Notes: generated by a model from the sequence alone, not told the origin. DNA of 64,000 nucleotides from Armillaria gallica (GCA_037576215.1 JBANDB010000005.1:3348001-3412000), one strand, 5' to 3'; shown: positions 24,735 to 37,959, counted from the stretch's first letter. A program made the numbers and translations.

Positions 24735-26063
24735 AAACGTTAGTTGGTGTTCCATTCCCCTTTCCCTGCTAAAATTCCTTACCTTCATTCAGAGGCCACT
24801 AGTCAACATGCTAGATTGTCTTCTTGTAAGTTTGTCTTGATTTTTAATGTTGGGACCATCTAATGTTCTTTTCAAGGGGGTCATAAAAGCTGAAAAAATC
24901 ATATAGGGTCGAAAAAAAATTTAAGGCCTCAAAGAAGCGACTGACCAACCAGCATGGGAATAACATACTGAGAATAGTTGCTGAGTCATCCTATTCTACC
25001 ATTTGGGGACTTCACAGCCACTGGCAATATCTCTATCCCCAGACCTAAAGCTACCCATCTTGCATTTGACTTACCCAAGTCTACCCCCAGCACTGCCGAG
25101 AGGCTCCTTGAGCCTCCTACAGGTCAGATATGATCTGACAGGTTTTATTTTACACTGAATAATGCATCAATGGCACCCAAGATAACCTCATTCCTCTATA
25201 TAGAGGGGGGGCAAAAAAAATTTTAAGGCCTCCTAGGGCCGACCGACTGACCCAATGTGCTGGCTTGGCGGGCCACAACCCTCTTGGTTCTTTTTCCCTA
25301 GTTGCACTTATGCTACCACCACCCACACCTGTTGTCTCAGATGCATCATCGCAACTACAAATGGCACTTCTGCAGGTTCTGCAGGGTCTTGGATCCTCCA
25401 GGCATGTTGCTCCCATACCAGATGTATCGGTTATCGACTGTAGTGTTAAGAACACAAAAAAAAAAGGTAATATTGCTGCCTTTAGAAAATTCTTTTATAA
25501 CTTCTCTCTGGTACAGGTGCAGCACCAGACACCAGGTTACTGGTTGCCATATCGTCCAGCATCAGGAAAATGTCATTAAAAACCAGATATTCGAAAGCAC
25601 ATGATAGATATGAACTCAAGAGGGGTGCAGGCATAAAATAGCCAACATGACCTACATTTTTGCGTTTAAGGACTGGCCCCACCCCCTCTCCCCTCCCCTC
25701 CTTCTATATAGGGTAGTAATATAGCTATATTTGGAATGCTTAGTCATAGTATTTGTTAGCGGCAACTTCTGGCTAGTTGCCAGGTACATGCCGGACCTCA
25801 TGGCAACTGATTCCAGCACCGTTTCAGTAATGCAAAAAGGCTAGAATGTGTATCAGAACGTTCAAAGGGTTACATTTGATCAGTTTATTGACTTGATGCC
25901 TCATAAGGATGTATCAACATCAGCAATCTCATCAATGTCTGGTGGGCATAGCTCCATAGCAATCAGACCCAGCCAGACAGCCATACCAAAGAATGGTACT
26001 ACAAGGCACCTGCCTATCTCCATAGCTCTACAGCACATCCACCATACCACTACTATACCATCA
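24735..26063. other. Mostly non-coding; two short coding-like frames
   Basis: Two similar A-rich patches ending AATTTAAGGCCTC-like (about 24912 and 25220) are imperfect direct repeats. Frames at 25265-25470 and 25848-26063 have plausible protein composition but no motif I recognise. The second is entered by the Tc1 element. Confidence 0.35.
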
Positions 26064-26065
26064 TA

Positions 26066-27645
26066 CACTGACCGACAAAAATAAAGAAACACATGGTTTT
26101 TTTGATTGCAGTTGCAATAGCTTGTGAACGCTGTGATATTTTTTCAGACTTCCAGTGAGAAAAATATAGCTTGATACCTGTAGTTTAATATTGTAAAAAT
26201 AACGAGACTAAAATATCAATCAGTGAACAAAGTAAGAGGGTAGCGAAACCACATACCAATTTTGGTGATGCTAATGGCATCACATCAGTGTCAGAATCAA
26301 CTTGAATCTGAACCACCACCAGGGCCATTTGCACTGAAATTCCTATCATGTGTACACCTCCCTCTCGCAAACCAAATGTACCTATTACTCCTACAAAAGC
26401 AGCCTGTATTTGCACTCTCCTTCAAGATGGCCACACCTGCACTGAAATCAGCCATGTCATTGGATGTTCACACTCTACTGTCTGTAAAACTGGCCACAAA
26501 TACAAAGGAAAGGAGAACTACTATGCTCGCATCGAAGGGAGAGGTCGCCCATGCAAAATGGATGATGCAGATGTCAAATTTGCTGTGTGAAAAATTCGTA
26601 GTCATGACTGCAGGACAGCAGTTGACGTTCAATGGCAATATTTTGACTATCTTTTGGAGCACACTGTGCAGCACAGGCTTGCAGATGAGGGTCTGAAAGG
26701 TTACAAGAGGTGGAGGGTGCCATTGCTTATGAAGGCTCATGTTAGAAAGCAACGGGTGTGGGCAGAGGCACATGCAGAATGGGGAGCAGAAAAATGGGAT
26801 ACCGTGCTCTACTCAGATGAGTCCAAATTCAACTTCTTTGGGTCAGATGGAGTGCAGTGGTGTTGTAGGGGTCCTGGTGAGGCACTAGACATGCATAATG
26901 TGCTGCCCCGGTTGAAGCATGGGGGTGGGGGGGTGATGGTCTGGGGATGCATGATGCGTTTGGGCTTTGGAAGGCTGATTTTGGTGGAAGGCACCATGAA
27001 TGCTGTCCAGTACTGCCAGATACTTAATGAAGGACTTCTTGGTACTCTCCAGGACTATGATCTCTCAGTCAACGATGTCCTTTTTCAGCAGGACAATGAC
27101 CCCAAGCACACGGCTCAGCTTACAAAAAAGTGGCTCGCCAACAAAAACATCTCTGTAATGGACTGGCCACCAAATAGCCCTGACCAAAGCATCATAGAGA
27201 ATGCTTGGGCTACTCTCGAGCATCGTCTGAACAGCAGACCACATTGCCCAACGACGACTGCCACATTATTTGCTGTTCTGCAGAAGGAGTGGGCTGCCCT
27301 TGGAAAAGAGTATTGTAATGCGTTATATGGTAGTATCCCATCACAGGTGAGGTCCTTGATATTGGCAAAGGGTAGGCATACTAGGTATTAGGTTGTTGGA
27401 CTTTTCGTCAGGTCAATTTTCTTGTTTTCTCATTTTACTTACACTACTAAAAATGACACTCTCAGCTAACATATTTATATCTCACCATTTGCTTTGCATA
27501 TATATCTCATTCTTTTTCTAACAAGAAACTACAGATACCAAGCTATATTTCTCTCACCGGAAGTCTGAAAAAATATCATGGTGTTCACAAGCTATTGCAA
27601 CTGCAATCAAAAAAACCACATGTTTCTTTATTTTGTTGGTCAGTG
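26066..27645 (+). mobile_element. Complete Tc1/mariner element
   Basis: The element is 1580 bp and flanked by TA (26064-26065 and 27646-27647). Its terminal inverted repeats are about 120 bp (26066-26186 and 27526-27645), start CACTGACC, and differ at only a few positions. It contains one transposase frame with a single stop. Long, well-conserved ends and a nearly open gene suggest a relatively recent insertion. Confidence 0.93.
26348..27391 (+). pseudogene. Tc1/mariner transposase, one in-frame TGA
   Basis: The protein cuts and pastes the element by binding its inverted repeats. From ATG 26348 an N-terminal helix-turn-helix region is visible (DGHTCTEISHVIGCSHSTV, then GRGRP). A TGA at 26588-26590 interrupts the frame, which then continues in phase to 27391, giving about 347 codons, the usual length for the family. 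The catalytic triad is complete: YSDESKFN, FQQDNDPKHTA and SIIENAW, with 34 residues between the second Asp and the Glu (DD34E). The upstream frame has a TGA nine codons-plus before the ATG, supporting this start. The stop could be an Arg codon (CGA) changed to TGA. Confidence 0.9.
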
Positions 27646-27958
27646 TATATCTCATCCTTACCATACCACTTCTCATACTATCATTTCTTACTAGGCATTC
27701 ACGTTCAGCTCACTCCAAGTCATTGCAATGGTAAAACTGTATTGGTAATATCTATGGGGCATTGATGGTGTACAAACTACGAGTATTCATATTCGAGTAG
27801 ATGGCAAATCTTTATTGAACCTGAGAAGACTTGCAGGACTCAGTGGACCACTGTGGACTTAACAATTGAATACAGAAACCCAACGATGACTCAGACCTGC
27901 CTGCACTGCCCACCAGATGATCAGACTCATAGTACCAATGCACACATGAAGTACATAC

Positions 27959-29111
27959 CTATGGTGACATGACAATGTCATCGTCTCCATCAACAATTCC
28001 ATCCACGCTCGTACTAGTGGAACTCTGGGCTTGAGCCTTGCTTTTCTTGGTGTTGACATACTGGGCGCTATCCAAGATGATCTCCTTCCATTTCTTGTCA
28101 TCAAAGCCAATGAGATGCTTGTAATACTTGTTTACAACCATCCCCCAAGGGTCATCCTTGAAGCTATTTTCATTGTTCCTTGAGTTGGATTCAGTGTTGC
28201 CATGAGTCTTGATGGAGCTGAAGCTGCCTTTCCAAATCATGAGGGCACGTTTGACCTAAAGAAATTTGAGTTCATGGCACATTCAGAAAGAATCCGTAGA
28301 TTACCACTGAAGCAGCCAAAGCCAATCCAGCAATAGGATTTCCATAATTGTACAGAGCATTCATCATGGCCTGGATGTGGAACGCAAATGTCTCCATGAC
28401 AAGACGTCCTCAAAATGCTCTGTGACTCTCCTGGGTAACCATGAGTGACGCTATTATGGGGCCTGAAGGCAGGGAAGTGTTATAAAATATGTACCTGCTC
28501 ACCCTGAAACTTATAGAGAAAATTACAGTGGAGGCCTGTGCATTTTAGCTGGTAAAAAACAAAACTTTAAAAGGTTTTGATTTAGCGATGCCTTTCTTGG
28601 CCCTGAAAATGCCATCAATAAAACGGTATGAAAAACTTTTCCCCCTATGGAACAATGGACTTAAGGTACCTTTTCGTTTTACAGCATGCAAAACAATGGC
28701 ATAAAAACTGAAGCTGAAATCGAAACTATTTAAGGTCCTGTTTTAGGTGATTGAAAATGCACTAACCTCTGCAGTGAATGTGAACCATTCAGCTGCTTTT
28801 TGACCTATGTGCTGCGATCTTCTTCTGTTGTGCAGCCTCACATCTCCTCACTCTCACAATTGCATTCCACAACTTTGAGTGCTTCCTTTCCGATGTCGCT
28901 TCAATGGGTGCGCACTGCTGCTGCAGCCTGATACAGAAGGCATGAAACTATGTTAAACACATGTAAAAATTCGACAATGAGTATGCACCACGTTGTAAAT
29001 AGCAGGGTGCTCAGCCTGTGTAGTATCATCCTCAAGTTTGGGAGGCAAATGCGAGAAGATCTTCATCCAGAGGTCTAAAATTGTTGTCTTGAAGTCTTTG
29101 TGGTTCATCGT
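27959..29111 (-). pseudogene. 3' part of split uncharacterised fungal gene (gene G)
   Basis: Beyond repeat B3 the minus strand reads NHKDFKTTILDLWMKIFSHL and continues to about 28980. Then come pieces separated by likely introns and shifts (SDIGKEALKVVE, EEDRSTYVKKQLN, VKRALMIWKGSF, DDKKWKEIILDSAQYV) down to 27959. From memory, the order of motifs resembles a multi-copy uncharacterised agaricomycete protein family with an N-terminal coiled coil; no function is known to me. Several frame changes suggest decay in addition to the B3 insertion. Confidence 0.5.
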
Positions 29112-30785
29112 TGATGGGCCTAAGACTTCCATGGCAACGGCAACACCAACTCAGAATGAGATTGGGTAATTAACATAGTAGCATGGCAATCAAGGCAATC
29201 GTGTGTGGGAGTGGTTCAGGGCACCTCCATGCAGTAGAACAATTCCTCTATATGCAAGAATACACTGCGACTTTAAGTCTGCGAAGTAGTACTGCTTGGT
29301 AGTCGAGTACTAAATGCTATTGCTTCAAGTCAGTAGGGATCTCTCAAAATGAGAGGGAACGAAAACAGGTATGACGTGAATACCACAAATCTGTATGAGA
29401 AAACGTGCTGCAAGACTAGAAAATGTCGCTCAATGGTAATCGGAGCAGGGTGAACGATGGAGAATAGACTAAACAGTCGGCAATAGTCTGTGGGTGAGCG
29501 AGGCGATGAGAAAACGGCGTGGGGACTGCGAGTGTCGAAATAAATGTGGAACGAGGTGCTGAGGGTGGGCTGGCTAGAGAAAATGTGGAACTACGAAAAC
29601 TGGTGGCGATACTGGTCCTATACAATGCGATGGTGCTGAGTCAATGTCAAAACTTGTCTGGTACTGAAACGATCCTATCCTATGTCAAACTAACCTTCAA
29701 GTCCACTTGGGGGACTGATACTATATGAAAACTGGCTGAAACTGATCCTAAGTCTGCTCTGAGACTACCCAAGTGGGCGACGATAACGATGGCAAAAGTG
29801 AAACTGTAAAAACTCCAATGGTGCGAAAGTGAAACGATGACAGCCTATAAAAGATAACGGGGGCGAGGTATAGCATGGCGATCACGTATTGGCACAGTAT
29901 GAGCATGCACCAATAGTGTTAAGATCGAAGAGCATGTAGCGAAGGACTCTTCACAGTTAAAACTGTGAGATAACTCTGGTGAGCTCAAGAGTCGACGTGC
30001 AATCAAGAATATGCTGGTGCAAACGGTATATTGCTGTAGAACGGTGAATAAACGTTGTTTACTGGTGATAGACTAGAGTGTGACGATAATTGACGTAGTC
30101 TGGGGTCAACTGGAGATGAACTGCCCTTGAACTATGTTTTCTAGCTAGTTTTTATACTACAAGTACGAATTTATAAATACAGTAGGTATGCGAGACTTAG
30201 TAAGGCCATAAAGCCTTGGCTTTGTAAAATTCGTAGGTAACATATGGCCCTTGGTCTTCTAAAGTAACAGCAACTCATTGACATTGCCTTGTATGGATGA
30301 GAACCATATGGTTTTGCTGAGCAATGCACGGATTGTTAGGTGCTGTTTAGCTGCGGATTACTTGAGCAATAGTCGTTGTGCTGAGGAGTACGCATGAGGT
30401 AACATTTTCTTGAGGCCTTGGTGAAGTAACAGCCTTAGTAAACACGGTCTGTAGTTGCCGTAGCTGGGAGGGTACTCATGTCAATCATGTCATTTTCATT
30501 AAGTGATCAATGAGCATGTCAACTAGGTGCTTCTGAGTGATGCGTCAATTCCGTATTGGGATGATTGTTGATTGAAGGTGCCTTGCCATGATGAAGTACG
30601 GCAATTATGATGTGTGGCAAGATGGGATGGATAACAAAGCCCATAAGGAGTGGTTGCTGTAGGATGAAAGTGGTATCAATGTGCATGCAATCATTGGTTT
30701 GCTGAAAGGCCATTGAAGGGACAATAGCGTTAATTAGCAGGCAAAATCCGTGAATTCTGAGTGTACAGAGCCTGGAGGCTCATCA
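29112..30785 (+). repeat. 1.7-kb LTR-like repeat, copy B3
   Basis: It starts TGATGGGCCTAAGACTTCC and ends AGGCTCATCA, flanked by TCGT (29108-29111 and 30786-30789), or ATCGT if five bases. It is the closest relative of B2. It interrupts a minus-strand gene whose two halves become contiguous in motif order when it is removed. Confidence 0.75.
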
Positions 30786-32345
30786 TCGTGCCAAAAGGTT
30801 CTGAGATAGAGCAGTTTGCCCAGTCAATGAGTGAGGGCACGAATCTCTGCTGCCATAGAGGAAGGTCAGTGACAAATTGTTTCAAGAGAAGGTCTTTATT
30901 CTTCCAGCTCTGAGCTGGTTTCTTCCCATGCTCTTTGACATCAATCTCTTGGACATCAGCATCCTTCAACACAACCACTGGCATGCTCTACAGCTCTTCT
31001 GTCAATGCTAGCATATTGTGGTGCTGGCATAAACATACCTTTTCTACTGCCCTTGAACTTGCTTTCTTCCCTGCCCATTCGGTCTTGACTGTGGCGGAGA
31101 TTGGTGTCTCTATCGACGATGTTGATGACATGGCAACAGACTGTGTGTATACACTGTGCCAATCCTTTGCCAAACCACCAACCTCTACCTTGGCACACTT
31201 TTGGGGCTCAGAGCTGTGAAAATAGAGCATTGCACATGAGTCAGTATTAATATATCATAGCCTGACCTCGTCATTGATATACTGACCATTCTTGATTTGC
31301 AGTACCCATATCCTTGTGCTTGTTGGCAGTGGTGCTATCTGGTTTTACCTCAGCAGTCATCTGAGGTACTTCTTTATGCTGCACCATAATCTCGCAACGT
31401 GTCTCAAGTCTCTCATTCTATGCAATCCTCAGTATCTCTATCCCAGCCTATATAAGACATCCAGAAAGCTTACCTTGCATTCCACAGGTGTTTTCTTTTT
31501 CTTCCCCTTCTCTCCTTTCCCTTTCTTCAATTCTGCCTTGGCAGCCTTTCTCATCTCCCTGAACTTTGCAAACTCCTTCTGCAAATCTATAGCAGGCAGC
31601 ATGGACTCTGGATCATCTTCAGGACCTAACACTTCTGAATCTGAGCCCACTGAACACTTGTACTCCAAACCATCAGAGTTGGGTGATGGTTCGTTATTGT
31701 GGTCTGCCTCTGTATCATTGTTGTGCATATCAGTCACAGCATCCACACTCTCTTTACCTGATACCACCTCACTTGCATCAACCTCACTACCACCATATTC
31801 ATTGGTTGGACCTTCCAACTCGCTGGTATGCAGGCTCAAACTCTGAGGCAACGTATTGCCATCAGCCAAGATCAGCTCCTCACTGTCGTCATCCTTCGAG
31901 ATTGGTGCAAGATGAAATTGAGGACTGGCAATTGGTGATGGAGAATGGGATAGTTCAGTGGAAAGGGTGTTTGCTGTTGGTGGCATGGGAGATGGTGATT
32001 GCATTGTTGTCTTGGATTGGCTGAGAATGGAGGCAATAGACTGTTGGGAAATTTTTGGTAAGCTCTTGGCAATACCAAGATCTGGATGAAGTGACTGATT
32101 CTGCTTATCCTCTAGCACCAGCTTGTCTTTGATAGCAGCAATACATTTTGTAGCCTTTGATTTTTTCCTCTGCTGTTCTGCCTTTTTGAGTGCCTTGGCA
32201 GCATCTGCCTCTCATTTCTTGGCTTCTCGGTTGTCCTGCTGCTCCTGTCAAGTATGCTTCTTCAGCTGCTCCAGTACTGTGGCTCTGACACCATGAGTGG
32301 CCATCTTTTGCATGCTGGCACTCATGGAGGAATGTTGAATGTCAC
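30786..32345 (-). pseudogene. 5' part of split uncharacterised fungal gene (gene G)
   Basis: A frame running from about 32345 to 31438 begins MSASMQKMATHG. A highly charged coiled-coil stretch follows (ADAAKALKKAEQQRKKSKA), then a long Ser/Pro/Asp/Glu-rich region, ending with a Lys-rich tract. Two TGA codons (complements of 32248-32250 and 32213-32215) lie where Arg would fit. After introns, 30984-30790 encodes KDLLLKQFVTDLPLWQQRFV and runs straight into B3. The gene starts about 250 bp from, and divergent to, the Plavaka transposase, which may mean that both belonged to one mobile unit. Confidence 0.5.
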
Positions 32346-32591
32346 TGGCAGGAAATGAAAATAATTTGAACGCTATGCAGGACTAACTGGAAGCAAAGAC
32401 AGGAAAGTGTTTCAACTGGGCTTCCAATGCTGTGCACCTTTCTTGAAGCTTCATTGATGAGTCATCCAACTCGTTGAGTCATACAATGTCTTCCATGTCC
32501 CTTTCCATGATGCAACCAAACCTTCAAAACTCAGTATGAATATACACAGCACATTAATTCAAAACACACTGGCTTTGCTTCTGCAAGTGCT

Positions 32592-35500
32592 TTGCATCCA
32601 ACTCGCTTGGCAACCAATGACCAAATTCAGTTCGACAGAGAGGTGGAGATGTTAGATGGAGCAGATGTTGATGGCATGAAACTGATGGATACAGATACCG
32701 GGAGAGACGACATACCAAACCGGCCTCCCTCAGTGAAGGGCACAAAAAGCTTCCACCCCTACCTTACTGGTATGTTCTTGAGGCCAACCTCTTTTTCATA
32801 GCTCACAGAACTCAAAAAGGGCAGCCTTGCAATCAAGACAGTGTTGATTTACCAGATGGTACCTCACTCATGCCTGTGCCTCCAGCTGAAAATGCTGCTG
32901 CACTGTTCAAGGATTCAACTCAGTTCCAGATTGTCGATTTTCTCTTCTGTAAGGTTGAGATGTCACAAGGTCATATTGATGAACTCATGGAGCTTTGGAC
33001 CCTGATGATGCTCAAGCATAATGACTTTGGTCCCTTCAAAAATCACATGGCAATAAATAAGCTCATTGATGAGATCAAGCAGGGTAGTGCTCCCTGGAAG
33101 TGTTTTGTTATGCAGGTTGAGCCCAATCTACCTCCACATGCACCCAGTTGGCAACAAGACCAGTATCAGATCTGGTACTGATACCCTGACACTGTCATTA
33201 GCAATATTTTGTCGAATCCTGATTTCTGCACTGAGTTCGACACTTCACCATATGTTCATGTGGGACCAGATGGCAAACAACAATGGTGCAATTTCATGTC
33301 AGGTAATTATGCTTGGAAACAATCAGTATGTTAGCTGACTTTTGCAAGCCTGAGATTATAGCTAATAAAATGCATTGTAGATGTGAATTTATACAGATGA
33401 CCCATCAACAGAGGGTGCCATGTATGTGGCCATCATCCTTGGTAACAACAAGACCACTGTCTCCATTGCGATGGGAAATGTCAAGTATCACCCACTTTAC
33501 ATCTCAATTGGTAACATCCATAACATGGCTCGACGTGGTCATCGCAATGCTGTAGTTCCAATTGGGTTTTTGGCTATTCTGAAGGGTATGTACATTCTTC
33601 ATCATGGTTCCTGGCCCCTTCTCATTGTCAAGGACAGGTGACCGGAAATATGATGATGATCCCATTTTCCATCTCTTCAAGAAACAGTTGTATCACTCTT
33701 CTATTGCAGCAATTCTTGACTTGCTAAAGCCTGTGATGACTCAGCCCATTGTTTGACTGTGCCCCGATGGACATTATCAGCAGGTGATATATGACCTTGG
33801 AGCATTCATTGCTGATTATCCAGAGCAGGTGCTCCTCTCTGGAATAGTGTCAGGCTGGTGTGCAAAGTACATATAGGATCTTTCTGTCCTTGTCTGAAAA
33901 ATCTAAGCTTTCGAATCAGGTGTACAGCACTCTCCACTGATCTTGATGGTCCAGGTGGCCGTTGAAGCCAGGAACTCACCGAGGTCCTATTAGAAGAGTA
34001 CAGAGGGGGTGATGGACACATACTCTGGCATAATTATGGTATAGATGAGAATATTATGGTATGAGCAGTCCAAATTATGTGTACTATTGCAACTGATGAA
34101 TCCTAAATATGTACAGCCATTTACCTTTGCATTTCCTCACGCAGACATCCATGAGATTCTGATGTCTGACCTACTGCATCAGGTCATCAAAGAAACTTTC
34201 AAGGACCATCTTGTTGAATGGGTCGGCGAGTATCTAGTGATCTCAGAGGGCAAAGAGAGAGCAAAAGAGATCATGAATGATATTGATCATTGGTACATCT
34301 TGTTCTTTGGTCTGAGTCTTCATGATTAGTATACTGAGTTGCTCTTATGGTGCGAACCACTTAGTCACCACCAAAATGTGACAAACTTTCTGCAGCGGTC
34401 ACAAGTGACTGGAGAAAAAATCCCTCTTGTAGAAATGCTTTAATTGATGAAAGGAACAAATCCTCTAGAGGAAATTTTTATTGGGTCAAAATTGAAGGAG
34501 ATATCTTACTTGACTCGTCTCAATTTGGCGGGGTGTGTCACAAAATGGCAGGGAATGTGATTTATGTCATGGTATGTCACACTTTTCGGGAATTTTTTTT
34601 TACCTTCAGCAATCAACTTTTCAGGCAGATTTGAGATTTGGAAAAATGTTGGACCAAATTGGCGGCTGTTACTTTTTGGTGGTGATTAAGTGGTTTGCAC
34701 CATACAGGATTGCTGCTACACCAGCCTTTCCTGGTCTATGGCAATTTCCCCAAGGGTGTCACTTCAAACAATGGACAGGAGATGACTCAAAGGCCCTTAT
34801 GAAGGTATGCCACATGTTGCCAAGACACTTAAGAATTAACACTAACCTGGACGGCTCCAGGTGTATCTTCCAGCCATTGCCAAGTATCTGCCAAAAGAAA
34901 TGATGCAGTGTCTTGTGTCATTCATGGACTTCTGTCACTTTGTCTGACATACCAATTTTGATGAGGAGACCTTAAATCAGCTTGAAACCACCATCACACA
35001 ATTCCATGCTCGTTGCCAAGTATTCATCACTACTGGTGTATGTGATAGTATATCTTTACCTTGCCAGCACTCTCTAGTGCACTATCACCAGCATATTATT
35101 AACTTTGGTGCTCCCAATGGACTATGCTCCTCTATCACAGAGTCCTGACACATTACGGCAGTTAAAAAACCATGGCGACGATCAAACCAGTATAATGCCT
35201 TAAGTCAAATGCTCCTGACAAATCAACGACTGGACAAGCTGACTGCCTTTCATGCTGAGCTGGCATCTAAGGGACTTGTAGCACCGAACCACCCCCCTCC
35301 ACCAGATCCCTTTGATGTGGAAAGCAAGGATGCTGGTGCTGTAGACGAGCCTATACTGGCAGAAGTGAAATTGGCTGCAACAAAGGGTAAGATTCTTTCA
35401 AGTATTTGATATCTAGCATTTGGTTAATAGCTACCCTTTTAGAATGAGCATATCCACAATGTTTAGGGTGTCTTGCTGCCTATACACATTACCTGCAGCT

Positions 35501-36086
35501 TCCTTTGCTCACACAGCAATTTCTATACAATCAACTCCATGGAGAAATGGACCCTCCTTCCAATGCCATTGCACTGGATGACTGCCCTGAGATCACATCC
35601 AACGTTTATGTGTATCACTTGGCAGTGACATCATTCTATGCTCCTAGCGATATCTCTGGGATCAGGGGCATGTGACAAGAATGCATACGATGCACCCCGT
35701 CCTGGCACAAGTGACCTCGCCATGACTGTGCTTTTGTAGTCAAGGATGAGCATCGGCCAGGCTTTAGCAGGATGAGTGTGGTCCGGGTTTTGCTCTTCTT
35801 TTCCTTTATGCATGACAGTGTCACATACCCCTGCACACTTGTTCATTGGTTCAAGAAGCATGGTTGGCACCCTGACAAGAAGACAGGATTATGGGTTGTG
35901 AAGCCGGATGCTATAATTAGTGTTGTACACCTTGATTCTCTTCTTCAAGGCGCACATCTTATTCCTGTATATGGCTCCCATCTCATTCCCTTTAAATTTG
36001 ACTATGCATACTCATTGGATTGCTTTAGGGCCTTCTATGTTAACAAGTACGCCAACCATCATTCTAATGAAATTGTCTTTTCATAG
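32592..36086 (+). pseudogene. Plavaka-type transposase, multi-exon, with TGA stops
   Basis: Plavaka transposases are large DDE-type enzymes common in basidiomycetes. Motifs in order: SFHPYLTG; FKNHMAINKLIDEI; PDGKQQWCNFMSGNYAW; VAIILGNNKTTVS; YHPLYISIGNIHN; GAFIADYPEQVLLSGIVSGW; FAFPHADIHEILMSDLLHQV; FPQGCHFKQWTGDDSKALMK; MLLTNQRLDKL; YAYSLDCFRAFYVNKYANHH. Introns fit at about 32770-32819, 33326-33396, 33586-33637, 33867-33919, 34059-34116, 34293-34707 (containing a MITE) and 34805-34860. TGA stops lie at 33179, 33754, 33963, 34945 and 35146, at positions where Arg fits. The start and the element ends were not found. A second gene lies divergent on the left. Confidence 0.85.
34348..34702. mobile_element. 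355-bp MITE inside a Plavaka intron
   Basis: The ends are inverted repeats of about 33 bp (TGGTGCGAACCACTTAGTCA on the left; the complement of the right end differs at only a few positions). TA flanks it (34346-34347 and 34703-34704). Removing it with one TA leaves a 58-nt intron from GTACATC (34293) to TTACAG, with the reading phase preserved. It is non-coding. Confidence 0.8.
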
Positions 36087-36535
36087 CTTCTGATTCTAAA
36101 TTCCCATTACCGAGTGACTAGGCTTGCCCGAAGGCCCCGAACATGTGGTGACGCTGTGCATGTATTCTAGAATAGTACAAATGCTGTAAGGGTCATATTA
36201 CCGGGAGTAGGCGAGGCACTGCAGTGTGGCCCTCTCTTATCTCTCTCCATCATTGATGCAAGAGAGCGCTCTTGTCTTACTCCCTCCAACACAAAAGATG
36301 TCTCATTAATCTCACAAATGCAGCAGTCAGAGATGGCTGGTCAATACATGGACATGGCTGGGTGGGCTCCGAGTTCTTCCCAAAAGGAAGTTAAGCTTGA
36401 GGTGCATTGACTTCCTCCCCGTGCAGAACATTACTAACTTTTTCCCTTAGAAATGAGCCTAGTGTCAGCGTGGTTCTCACTGTGAGATGAGTCAGTTCAA
36501 CTAGCTCCGTGGGTCTCCAGGAGCCACAGTTTTCC
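36087..36535. other. No supportable gene; 3' flank of Plavaka gene
   Basis: Only short frames are present. The terminal inverted repeat expected for a Plavaka element could not be recognised here or on the left. Confidence 0.4.
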
Positions 36536-36995
36536 ATCACAACTGAGACAACCACCGGCACCACCTCTGATTCCTTCCTCGACTCGTACCTCAGCCCGAC
36601 TCCCCCTCTCCCCCAGTCCTGCCAGTAGCATTGCTGGTGGTACTACTGGCCATACCCATGAGCTCAATCCCTTGCCAAACCTCCCTTCCATCCAACAGCT
36701 CATGGTGCTTGGACAGACATTGCTCCTCATTCAGGCCATGCCTGAGGTCCAACTCTTGCCCAGGTCTATCTGCACCCTGCTGAATGCCAACGTCACATCA
36801 CCCAGATCTGCCAGGCCACATTCTTTTTTGTTCAGATGCTTTTGACGGTGGTGAGCAGAGGGCCATTATCAGCCAACACCATCAATGTCAATGAGCTGTC
36901 TCGTCAGCTCATCAAGCTAGCTGAGAGTTGGAGCTTCTTAGAGCTGGAGGTCAAGTATCTGCTGCAGCCTGACAATGGATTCACTAGTGACTAGC
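36536..36995 (+). pseudogene. Unrecognised low-complexity gene fragment
   Basis: A Pro/Ser-rich frame (PLIPSSTRTSARLPLSPSPA) runs into HELNPLPNLPSIQQLMVLGQ. After a shift it continues as NTINVNELSRQLIKLAESWS to a stop near 36995. The composition suggests a real but decayed coding sequence of unknown role. Confidence 0.3.
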
Positions 36996-37959
36996 TGTAG
37001 TCTTGTCATTCGGTGGCAGGTTCAGATTAGCATTCAAGTTCAATATCATTGGCATGGGGTGAATACTATGGCAGCGCTTGTATTACAAAGCTTAGATAGT
37101 CACCACTTGTTCACTTTTTATCGCAATGTATCATTATCAGTGTTGTTGATCTCTGAGTCTTGGTGTAGTATGGTTAATATGGCAAGAGCTTTGTGATGAT
37201 TACAAGTATGGCTACTGTTACTCCATAGATACCATATCATCCATACTAATACCATACTAACCAGATTCTACTATAAATATTGGAGATTGCTGATGAAACT
37301 GTTATATAAGGTAAGTCAGTTTTGTGTTTAAGGTTGGCACTCCCCCCCCACCCCCCTACCCTCTTTGCTGGATTTTAGCCACACGCCCCTCTTGTATGAA
37401 CTCGAGAAAGAAAAATATCGCTTCTTTGCTATCAAGGGACAAAGTGTGATGGCAAAGGTTTTTGTCCAAGTCAAATTGCAAAACAGAACAAAGAAAGGGG
37501 AATCCTTCCACATAAGTTTGGCTGATTGATTTTCACATGCCCACTAACATTGGAGACTAGAACATCCAGCGGGGTGTCGATTTCCATCCTGCCACTTCTC
37601 GGCGAAAAGTTGTAGACACTGTCATCGAAAGTTTGATGGCGCTTATCAATGATCAGCCAAAGTTGGAAGGATTTTCGCTTATGAGAGATGAATTTTTCCT
37701 CGTAGATTCCAGTTGGACCCCTATCCTCGGCAATGACAACATGGACACCCCTACTGATATCTTTTACAAAGGTCTAAAAAGAGGCACAGGCAAGAAGAGT
37801 ACCCAGATAGGCAGCCTGAAATTCATTCTGGCCCCCACCCCAGATTGGTTATGAAACCAGGAGCAGCAGAGAAGTACCAACTCTGGCAGCTCAAGGGCAA
37901 CCTAGATGATGCTTGGACTTGGTGACACATCAGCATGTCAATTTTTGAACAGGAGGTGG

